64,000 nucleotides of DNA from Spisula solida (Eukaryota > Mollusca > Bivalvia > Venerida > Mactridae), in contig OX365950.1 in the NCBI GenBank assembly GCA_947247005.1, forward strand, positions 52,056,761 to 52,120,760, given 5' to 3'. How positions within the stretch are numbered: the stretch's first letter is position 1; each line of letters starts with the position of its first letter. Made by a program: the position numbers and the translations under genes. A model generated the notes under the pieces. It ran no database searches and was not told the origin of the DNA. It saw nothing but the letters and a program-made list of their open reading frames with translations. Of this stretch, positions 39,901-51,900 are shown one piece after another.

Positions 39901-42900
39901 GTACTACGCATATACGAGTATGTATGGTATATTATGCCCACAGATATGTAAAAGCATGTGAAACAAAGACGTGGTCGTTTATGGAGATGTATCTGCATGT
40001 CAAGGAAGATTTAAATCAAAGAGTGGCTTTCAATCCCCAAAGTTTTGCACGTGTAGAACCGGTGAGTGTATTAATATTATGTTTAATACATTCCTTTCTG
40101 TAAATGCCCGCTTATGCTATAGTACGTGTATATTGTTTCTTCACAAAATGCTCACACATATATGCAAGTTACCGGAAGCGACGGTAATTCCATTTGCATC
40201 AACACTTACCACAACTTACATAAAACACGGTCATGATATTAAATAAATATTTGTATCACCCATGCATGCGTGTTTATTTATTTTGGTCATGCTTTTAATA
40301 ATATCGCTCATGTATAAAATACATATATTTTCTTTACATATAAACAGGAGCGGTATAAACTGAAGAAATTGCTGATCTTGAACCCAAACCAACGGACAAC
40401 AGAAGACATTAAAGTGGTAAAATTCCTAGCTGTTTTCAAATATGCTTTAAAGGTGCTGTCTCACGTATTGGTGTATTGCAAAAAATAAAATAAAATTGTC
40501 AAATATTCGCGTTAATTGGGTAAAGTTGCCTGTATATCCCATAAAACAACCACACTGACATCTAAAATAACTTGCGAAACATCGGCATTTTGTAGGTTCT
40601 TGTATTTTTACATCCAAAATTCTAGTATTAAGTATTAATCTGTGAGTCAGCACCTCAAAGCCATAGTATAAGTAAATGCAAATGCTATTCTAGTTGATCT
40701 AATTGTGATACGATGTGTGGTCAATTACGTAACCAGTGACCATTTTTATCATATGTTCAGTTCATGTATTGTACAAAATGGCTTCAATCAGTGTAAAAGG
40801 AACCAGTTGTTGATTCATCATCGCATCTTTAAAATGATTTGTCGGTTGTTCCGTCATATTTTTCCTTGTTCCTATTATGTTGATTCAAACGGGTCTTTAC
40901 TCGTAGAGCCTTAAAATAGGTAGTTGAAGTGTGAATGGCATTGGAAGCTAGCGACTAATATAAGACAACAACTCGACAAGCGTTGCTGATTGATTCACCA
41001 CAAAATGTAAGACCATTAAATGCATATGCAGAATAACAATTTGGAGAGTGTATTTTGCCCGAGAACACATTTAATAGCTGCAATTTGACGTATGCTGTGG
41101 TTCAAACCTTCTCTTTTTCAGATATTGGCGTTGATGCGAGATAACAAGTCATTTCAAGACTATCCTTACCATGTACAGTTTCAACTTGCAAGAAGCATGA
41201 CTTATCAAAGGTATACATTATTTCTTCATGATATGTAGCAATGTACTCAATATACGAAACGATGAGAACATTAGCCTAGTGTGACTTTATCATTGTTGAT
41301 TGTTATAAATTACATTAGTTGTCTGGATATATAGATAGATAGATATTTTATGGGTCGGCAGCCTAAACTACCTGTAAATAAATAAAATGTTTTAAAGCTC
41401 CAGGAAGGGGGCAGTGATACAATAGCACCTGCACCATTCGAACAGGCTGAAAGTGGACACGCCGAATGAATATGAATTCTGTAAGTGACACATCGAACAT
41501 ATCCTGCTGTTGTTGTTTCATTTCGACAAAATACGTTGTGTTTCGGTGATTAATAGGATCCAAAAAAATACAAAAGTAATAGAAGTTCTATGGCTCCAGT
41601 ATTGTTCGTGTTTTGTATCGTTCGGTATATACTGTCATGATTTGTACAGTAGGTGAGGGATACCATATCATCTTGTATAGTGGCTTCAGTCGAACATGTA
41701 CGTGTACACCCATGTCCCATCAACTGTAATTATACGCTGGAAAAATGACGTTATTTTCGTGTGTGACATGACGTCAATTGTATTTTTTGAAATACTGTAT
41801 AATGTTATTTTAATATTCAAACAATATGACACAAAAGATATAAGTCAGAATTGAATCACTTTACATTTTGATACAAGTTTTATTGACGTACGTCAACAAA
41901 TAAACTCACCAGTGAAACAGTGACATTACTTTTGGATCTACCCACGTATATCACTATTCTATTGTCTTGGTCATTATTTAATTGGTTCCAGTTATGAAGC
42001 TAGACGGGTTGTTATTAAACAAGGGCATCGACCAGAAGCGTTCTACATACTCTTGGCTGGTAATGTCATTGCTAATGTAGAGGATGTCAGTCCTAAAGAT
42101 GGAAAGAAGTTTTCTAAGACAGTAAAAGAAATGGGACCCGGTGACACATTTGGAGTAAATATTACATTTTGTTTTACTATTCTGCTCTGTACTGTAATAT
42201 AGTTTAGCCATTCGAGATCACAGGATATGATTAAAGTTAGTCGCCACTGTAGTACATTATATTTATCACATCGAAACTGTCATTCTGATCACCTCGGCCT
42301 TTATGCATTGCAATAGACCTCTGACATAACAAGGCGCCATATTGAAACTATTTTCAGTCACATGATTAGAAAATGGCAGCCCCCAGTCTTCAGTACACAT
42401 TAAGTCAATACATGTTCACACAAATATATAGATCTATATAGATATATTATACCAGTAAATACGCACTACAAAATTCCACGGAACGATTAATCATATGTGT
42501 GCCAGGCGATAAGTTAACTCGAAATGATCCGAAAGTCAAGTAGTATATTTTGTAAACAAACCCGCTTAAATATGGGTCATGTTTGTTGATGTTTTTCGAC
42601 ACGTGCTTGGGAAATATAAATTATGAATAATATTTAAAGATATGGGTTATTTCTTTTATGATATGTATGATCATAAAAATAAAAAAACTGTTCGGGAAAG
42701 ATAAAATAACCATCTTATTGACGGATACATAATTTGTTACTTTTATGCGTAGGTAGCGACTTTTAACTCACGGTCTGTTGGCTTTGGTGTATTAATACAG
42801 TTAGACACGAGGTTATTTACCGGAGATAAACGGAAATGGCCGAGCTTTCACGATTGCGAAACTGTAGCACGAAGATACTTTTATAGATACACTTGTCGGT

Positions 42901-45900
42901 CTAATTTAACAAGAAATAAGGCCCAATACCGAATTTATGCAATGTCAATGACAGTGCTTTCTAAGTGAATTCTCTGTATAATGTTGTTGAATTCATTTGA
43001 AATTGCTTAACAGAAAACCTTTGCAAAACTATATCGATGACAATTAGTAGTAACTTATTTGCTACACATAAGCTTGTAATGCATGAGAACATTTATTTGC
43101 AGGAGTTATCTTTAATAGAAGGAGGGAGACGTACGGCCACCATTGTATGTAAGAGTAATGTGGAACTACTGGTCATACTGAAAGATGTAAGTAAACTACA
43201 TATTAATCTGAAAACACCAGATAATGTAGGGAATGGGAAAACAACAAGTCTAACAACGGGATGGTTTAGACTAGATTTTATGTTTTGATCTACTAGTTTC
43301 AGTCTACATATTAACCTATCGGTCATTGATTGTAATCATTGAATGTATCCAAGTAAATGGATTGTCTCCGTAGACGAGCCGAACAGATACTATGATTTTC
43401 TTTATTATCAAGCTTGAATAATTAATCAAAAGTCATCAAAATTCAGTAATTGTCAATTTGAAATTTGACCGGTGTAACTTTCATGCAGAGCTGGCAATGT
43501 GTACATTGCTTTGTATATTTAATGCTCTGAATGATAGAGTGCTGCATTCACTGTCCGATTTCTTGTCATTTACATATACAATGTACATGTATATATGGAT
43601 GCACGGATGTATGAATGTTTAATACAATTGTGAATCGTACCTTTGTCACCATGGCTAAGAATTAGAAGGTCGTAAGTACAAAATCAATATTTTGAGAAAA
43701 CAAGAAAAAACTGTCTGAAAACTACTCTTTACTTGTGAAAAAATAAGCTTTTTCTACTTCAGTTTGGTCAACATGACCAGTTCCGATTTTCATCAAAATA
43801 GGCTCATAAGAAGCGCCTTGAGATGTAGATTGCAAATATGCAGGAGTCTTATAAGGTCGTAAGTAGTATATTGGACCTTCTAATTCTAAGCCAGCGATAT
43901 GTAATTATGTTGTCCTCATGGGTCTACGACCTTCTGGATTATGAAATATACTATCAAAACTATCAATATTAAGCTTTCGTTTATTTCAGGATTTTGATAA
44001 CATAATACGTCATCGTTTGGTGAAACAGATAGATGAGCACGTGACATTCTGCAAGTAATTGACCGTCTTACAAGTTGTATCTTATGCATGTATTTTAGAT
44101 AATTTTGTCAGTAATAATACAGAAACCTATACTAAGTCGATTCGTTTTGAAACTGCAAACAAAATAAATACCACAATTTTCTGATACGTTATCACTGTTT
44201 TACACTTATTTCTCATCATTGTGAAGACCCGCCAATTTAACACTATGAGACAAGTTTTCAAGGGTCCAAAGGATGGACTGACTATTTAAGTTTAGTTGTG
44301 TATGTGTATATAATTATATTTCTAAGTTTTATTTCATTAGATGATTTTAAAAGTACCATAGTGGACTTCTAAAATCAAATAACTTTTTAAATTCATTTTA
44401 TTTTAAACATTTAAGTCCCATTATGCCTTTAACCGCTATTTCCAAAAAGCAATAACTGCAGAATGATGCATTTTGAGCACTTTAGTTGAGTCCCAAAGGT
44501 GGAAAGCACCATAAGATGGAAGAAAACAAAATAAAGCCTCCAGTTGGTTTGTAAACAAAATAACGAAATGTAAACAAATGTAAACAATAAATTCATAATT
44601 TATAGTCTAAGGGGAGAAACTCTTGCAAAATTAGTATTTTGTCATCCATACATTTTACTAAATGTGATGTTTGGCATACTTTATTGACAGCCATAGCTAA
44701 CATTATGTCGTTAGTTATTGGTCGTTTCTGAAAATATAACTATTTGTATTTAGCCTATTTACTGGATGATCGGGAAAAAAAATTTTCGGAGAGGTAATGT
44801 GGTTTTAATGTTATGTTTATACCATGCATAAATGTCTGGCAGTGTGTAGTGTTGGGCCTACGTCATCGAATATGCTTCTTGTTACAGAACTGTGGCGTTA
44901 TTTCAAGATTTTCCATGCGACAAACTAGCAGAAAATCCGGCACAATTCTTCTACCATTATTTCAAGTAAGCATTCGTAGTAACATAGGATTTCTTCATTA
45001 GAATGATGATAATACATTTACATTTGTAAACAGTAATGTACAATTAATCAAACTCTAATTAACTCTAACAAGATTGGCCTATCTCATCGACAAACAGTCA
45101 GAAACAGATAATATTAAGTCAGACAGGGAAGGCAGCACTCACCTTAAACAGCCGAGCATAGAAAACATTAACAAAAGGGCCCTAGGTCGCTCATCTGTCG
45201 TACTGCATGCACACCCCTATGGTGATCCTACACATTTTCTGAATAAAATTTAAGGAAATTCAGCCTCTATTGCAAGTTGGTGTATGATTTGACCATGTGA
45301 CCTAGCGTTTGACCCCCAGATGACTTAATTAATATCAAACTTAACCTAGATTGTGTTGAGATGATTATTAGGACCAAATTTCATAAAGATTAAGTCGAAA
45401 TTGTAACCTCTGGTGACTACACAGGGTTTTTCTATGATCTGACCTATAATTTAAACAAAATATTTCCTCCATATAACTGTACAAATACATGCTATAAAGA
45501 CAGAACAATACCTAAACACTTATAAAATAATTATGGTTCCAGTGGGGTTTGAACCCACGACCCTCAGGAAAATGTCAATTGACATTGTGACCTTGTTTTT
45601 GACGCCAGATGACCCAAAATCGAACTTGGCCTAGATTTTGTTGACAGGATCATTGTGACAAAGTTTCATAAAGATTAAGTTGAAATTGTAACCTCTGGTG
45701 ACTGACTACACAAGGTTTTTCTATGATTTGACCTTTATTTTAAACAAAATATTTTGGAATGTTTTTCCTCCATATAACTGTACAAATACATGCTATAAAG
45801 ACAAAACAATACCTAAACACTTAAAAAAATAAAAAATAAAAATTATGGTTCCAGTGGGGGTTGAACCCACGACCATCAGGAAAATGTACAAATACATGCT

Positions 45901-48900
45901 ATAAAGACAAAACAATACCTAAACACTCTTATATTTTACTCTTCATTTATTAACGTTTCGGCCTGAGCCTTTCTCAAAATAAACAAACAAAAGTTTTTGT
46001 CTACATTATACAGGCATCAATGTCAGCCATTTTGTAATCAATGGCACAAAACAGGAAATGACGTCATGAAATAACAATTACGCCAAAACGTCACACAACG
46101 TTACATCACAAAAAACAGGATATGACGTCATAACAAAAGTACGCCAACAGGACTCATGGCATTAAGTTAAAGTTACAAAAATATTAAAAAGCACCCTGGA
46201 TAGTTCTATTAATATGAAGTAGTCCCTATTTATGTAATGTGTTAATATTTAAAATCACAATAAAATTATACTTGCTTTAAAACCCTACTTTATATATATA
46301 CACTTAAACTTTGAAAGTTGAATATACAAGTATTTTAAAAAAATATACTTTTTGACTGATTACTTATAAACTCCAATATGCAAAATAATGGTCTTGTAAA
46401 ATATATGATCTACAGTAATAGTTAAATACATTCAGATACTACAGACCAACAGAGGAAAAACAATTCTTTCTGGTTAAAAATAATTAATATTTGCAAAAAA
46501 ATGTATAATTAAACAACCACAATAGTACCGTTAATGTGAAATAACTCTGTTTTATAAATTTCCCCTCAGTAAAACGTCTAGTTGTGTTTTCGTGTTTAAA
46601 CCTTCTGGGTATTCAGTTTGAAATGTTTTTATCCACTCTATTTCCCGTATTAGCCTATAGTATCTTGATGCATTATTAATCGTTTCGAGTACTGTTACAC
46701 CAATGTCCTTTGAGGAATGGCCCTGATTGTTAAAATGGTCAGACATCGGTTTACATCGTCCAAGCCTCACGTCAGCTTCATGCTCTTTAAGGCGTTCTTT
46801 TAATGTTCTTTTGTCTCACCAACGTATACCATTTTGTCACATTTACCACAGAAAACACCATACACCAGATTATGGGCCCTACACTCCTGTCTGGACGAGA
46901 ACGTGATGTCTTGGGGTTGTCCTTTCACGTGAATTCCGCGGTTTAGCATATCACACACTACGCAAGCTTTTAGACATCTTCTATTCTCTGGTCTGCAATG
47001 AGTATTCAGAACCTTGCTTGTTTTCCTGTGGACTAAAATATCTCCTAAGTTCTTATCCCTTCTATATGCTATGATTGGAACCTTTTCAAAAATTTCTTTC
47101 ATTCTTGTTGATCTATATAGAGTATCTGTATGTTTTTTGACTATGTTGTGAACCATTGGCAACTGTTTTGAGAAGGTTATCACTAGAGGTACTCGTTTTT
47201 GGGGTTCTTTTGTTACTTTTTTCTGAAGAAGGTCTTTTCTGTTCAATATGTCAACCTTGGACAATTGGTTCTCTATGAATTTACTGCTGTACCCGCGTTT
47301 TCTTAGTTGCACTTTTAATTCTTCTCTGTGTTTCCTGTAATCTTCTTCATTTGAACATATCCTTTTTAATCGTATACAAAGACCATACGGTATGCTTTTC
47401 TTAACCGAGTTTGGATGGTCTGACTTCGCTTGCACATACTGGTGTTTGTCTGTTGGTTTCGAATAGAGATCCGTTTCTATCAGTCCATCTTTCAACCTTA
47501 TCATAGTGTCCAAGAATTCGATTTTATTGTAGCTCCATCTTAGTTCTACTTTAATGTTAGTGTGGATGTTGTTTGCATGCTGTTGGAACCGCATCAGTTC
47601 ATCCTTACCATGTGTCCAAACCCCTATCCCGTCATCAATATATCGCTTATAGAAAGTTGGTAGCTTGTCGTGTGTCACAAGTTTTTCATCCCAGGTCCTC
47701 ATGTAGCTGCAAGCAAAGTTTCTGCCAAGTCGAGAACCTATTGCTACACCCTCTTTCTGCACATACTCCTTACCAGCAAATTCAAACACATTGTTATCAA
47801 GCACTACATCAATCATTTCCAACACTTTGTCTGTCGGGATAGTTTTTATCTTTCTTTCATGTAGGGCTCTTTCACATGCTTTTATACCTTTTTTTCTTGG
47901 AATGGATGGGTACAGCTTGATCACGTCAAAACAGAAAATAATGGTATCCTGTGGTAGGGGTGTGCTGACCTCACTTTCGAGCTTCTGTAGGAAGTCACTT
48001 GTGTCTCGTATATAGCTCGGAGATTCTTCAACAAAGGTGTTCAGTTCTTTTTCTGCTACCTCAGCCATTTTCTCTGTCGCCGTTCCAATACCACTTACTA
48101 TTGTCCTGTATGGGTTGTTCTTCTTGTGAATCTTTGGCCACTGTGCCTTTTGTTAAACTTTATTAATTTTGTATGTGCCATTCTGCAATTGCGTTGTCCA
48201 GCACAAGGCTGCTTCGTATCTTTCAAAATTGCATATACTCAGTGTATGTTGTGGATTGTCCTTGTGGTGTATGTTTTGTCCGGTTGTTAATTTCTTACCA
48301 ACTGGCTCTTGTTCCGTTTTGGTTTGACTGGCTTAAGCAGCAGACTTTCGGAATTGGATGCCCGGTTTTGTATTACATGTTCCTGTGCTAGTTTTTAATG
48401 TATGTTCCGCGCCTTTTCGAGTGAAGTTGTATATTTTCTGTGCCTTTTTGTTCTCGCGTGTCCCGCGGTTTCTGTTGGGGTCGGTGCTACTTCCGGTAGT
48501 TTCGTATTTTGTTTAATTATTATAATATGGGTTTGTATCTGGATTTAAACGCCAATTCCGTTTATAATCGAGTTTTTCATTTTTAAATAATCGATAATAT
48601 GCCATAATTTCTCAGTATTTAATTTTTTCACCGGGGCCAAAAGGAGCTAGGAGTTAACTATTTATTCGTATTTGCCGGTTGTCCTCTTACTATTTCGTCC
48701 CAGCGGTTCGCATCCTACCGGGTTCGTTCATGAGTCTATGTACAGCTGTGGAGTTATGGATGTAGTGTTCTGTCCCCTGAGGTCATTTATTGTAGTTTTA
48801 AGTCCCCTACCGGTTTTTGACCGGAGGGGACTATTGGTTTGTTGATATGGCAACATACATATTGACAATGGCTTTACACCGGTGGGGGACTTCTGTATTG

Positions 48901-51900
48901 CTTGCAATTCAGTACGTCATATCTCGATTTGTTCAATTACGTCATTTTACTTAATGAAACTGGGTCACTCGTTTAAAGGTTTTCAGATTTTTTGTTGCTG
49001 AAATCGGGCCTTTCAACGTTTTAATACTGTTACTTAACTTTTAGACTGTAGGCTGCTAAAACTATGTAGTTCAGCAGTTTTACTGTTGTTACTAGGTCAT
49101 TCAGCGTGGGCTTTCTGCCTTTGGTTTGCTGAATCTTTTTTATTCAGTTTTTAACAATGAGACTAGGGGCGTTTAATTTTCTTGGTCGGTAGTGTGTTGG
49201 GCACTTCTTCATTTTAAGATTTCTTACAGCTAAAGCGGGGCTATATAGTCCTTTTGCTGTGGAAACTGGGTCATTCAGCTTGTTAGTAGGTCATCCCACT
49301 ATACGGGCCTTTCAACGTTTTAATACTGTTATTTAACTTTGAGACTAAAGGCTGCTATAACTATGTAGTTCAGCAGTTTTACTGTTGTTACTAGGTCATT
49401 CAGCGTAGGCATTCCGCCTTTTGGTTGCTGTATCTTTTCTACTGGGTCATTCAGCTAGTTATAATTTATTATACTTTTCGACAGCTTGGACTTGGGCGGA
49501 TCTGCGCTTGTTTAGTTGGGCATTGTGCTTTGTGTGTTTTTAATGTTTTCTGTGCTCGGCTGGTTAAGTTGAGTGCTGCCTTCCCTGTCTGACTTAATAT
49601 ACTCTTTTTGGATTTCCCTTTAATTTCCCCCTTACTGCATATTTTGGAATAAGGTACTCTTTTAGGTCTTTTGTTATCACACCATCCTTATACATTTTGT
49701 TGGCCAGTTGCTTTACCTTACTCTCAGCTCTTATATGTCCTGAGCCGTCTATAGTTGCATAAGCCTTCTCATCATTCATTTCATTTTCCAGTCCACCTAT
49801 GTATTCTTCTGCGTCTGTAATTACAAGCCCGGAACCTTTGTCAGCTGGTCTTATAACAATGCTTGCATCATTCAGTAGAGTTCTTAAAGCTTCTTGTTCA
49901 TTTTTGTTCAGATTTGCCTGTATATTATTATTCAGACCATTTATGATATCATCCTTCACCGACTCAAAGTTTAAGTGTATATATATAAAGTAGGGTTTTA
50001 AAGCAAGTATCTTTTTATTGTGATTTTAAATATTAACACATTACATAAATAGGGACTACTTCATATTAATAGAACTATCCAGGGTGCTTTTTAATATTTT
50101 TGTAACTTTAACTTAATGCCATGAGTCCTGTTGGCGTACTTTTGTTATGACGTCATATCCTGTTTTTTGTGACGTAACGTTGTGTGACGTTTTGGCGTAA
50201 TTGTTATTTCATGACGTCATTTCCTGTTTTGTGCCATTGATTACAAAATGGCTGACATTGATGCCTGTATAATGTAGACAAAAACTTTTGTTTGTTTATT
50301 TTGAGAAAGGCTCAGGCCGAAACGTTATTAAATGAAGAGTAAAATATAAGAGTGGTTCTTATAAACAATTCCCTATGAAATAAAATCAGAATACCCAAAC
50401 ACTTAAAAGAATAAAAATAAAAAAATAAAAATTATGGTTCCAGTGGGGGTTGAACCCACGACCATCAGGAAAATGTACAAATACATGTTATAAAGACAAA
50501 ACAATACCTAAATATTTAAAAAAAAAAAATTATGGTTCCAGTGGGGGTTGAACCCACGACCATCAGGAAAATGTACAAATAAATGCTTTACAGACAAAAC
50601 AATACCTAAACACTAAAAAAAAAAAAATTATGGTTCCAGTGGGGGTTGAACCCACGACCATCCGGAAAATGTACAAATACATGCTATAAAGACAAAACAA
50701 TACCTAAACACTAAAAAATAAAAATAAAAATTATGGTTCCAGTGAGGGTTGAACCCACGACCATCAGGAAAATGTACAAATACATGCTATAAAGACAAAA
50801 CAATACCTAAACACTTAAAAAAATAAAAATAAAAAAATAAAAATTATGGTTCCAGTGGGGTTTGAACCCACGACCCTCAGGGAAATGTCTACGCTCCCTA
50901 CAGCGCTTTGATTTCCACTTAGCCATTACAATTCACACCCTGGTTAAAATACTAGAATATTTTGATATTTGACCTTTACAAAACTGCTGCGAACCCTGAT
51001 ACACATTTTCATTGGTTGATGAAAGTTTATTGTATGTATAGAGAGTAGAGAGTTACAGCAGAGAGTTTAGTGACCATGAAGACTACATGTTGAAAGGTTT
51101 AAAACAAGGTTTTTTCTATAATTTGACCTAGTGAGCTAGTTTTTGACCTCAGATGACCCAATATCGAACTGGACCTAGATTTTGTTGAGATGATCATTGT
51201 GACCAAGTTTTATAAAGATTAGGCCAAAATTGTGACCTCTAGAGAGGACACAACCCAATTGTTGACGGACGGACGGACGGACGGACCACAACCCAATTGT
51301 TGACGGACGGACGGACGGACGGACGGACGAAGTGTGATCACAAAAGCTCACTCTGTCACTTTGTGACAGGTGAGCTAAAAACATAAAACACTTACAAGGC
51401 ACAATGCCCAACTAAACAAGTAAAAGATCCGCCCAAATCCAAACTGTCGAAAAGGTGAATGAAATAAGTTTCAGCAATAAAAAAGCTGAGTACTCTAGCT
51501 GAATGACCCAGTTCCAACAGTAAAACGGCTTCAATGCCTAGTTTTAGCTGTCCGAAATCCAAGACAGAAACTGTTCAAACCTGTTAAACTATCACGTTCC
51601 GAATCTAACAATTCGTATAAGTATATATTCAATAATGATTGTTTTGTTTGGCATTGTGCCGTGTACAATTTGTGGCATGTGATGTTTTAAATGTTTACTT
51701 TGCTCGGCTGCTAAAGTTGAGTGCTGTCTTTCCAGTCCGATTTTGTATCTTTCCGATTGATTTATTTTCAGAAAAGGAGACATCGTGGTAAAGGACAGTC
51801 GTTACTCTAAATACATCATTGTGTTAAAAGCTGTAAGTAGAAAAAAGATAATATTAAGTCAGACAGGGAAGGCAGCACTCAACTAAACGCACAATGCCCA

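Larger units (their letters stand above)
40417..43102. other. CNBD2-like introns 4-6, nothing recognised
   Basis: Apart from exons 5 and 6, this stretch shows a short gata run (41332-41345) and no repeat family or ORF that I can support. Confidence 0.5.
45104..51590. mobile_element. nested stack: family A split by family B, SINE modules, PLE and another A
   Basis: 45104-45172 is the antisense end of a family A copy (gataatattaagtcagacag). Its other half resumes at 51379 (ataaaacacttacaaggcac, ccgcccaaatcc). Between them is family B, head at 45173 (aacaaaagggccctaggtcg) and tail at 51241-51378 (GACG repeats, tgtgacaggtgagctaaaaa). Inside B are tRNA-SINE modules and a Penelope-like element, which itself contains a family A insertion at 48138-49606. 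The whole occupies CNBD2-like intron 9. Confidence 0.75.

Noticed and set aside
46800..48068. Penelope RT as an active, autonomous source element
   Set aside because: It has a frameshift near 46800, a 1.47-kb insertion at 48138 and a missing N-terminus.
50843..50945. tRNA gene on the minus strand
   Set aside because: A and B boxes are present but the arms do not form a cloverleaf, and truncated copies surround it. It is a SINE.
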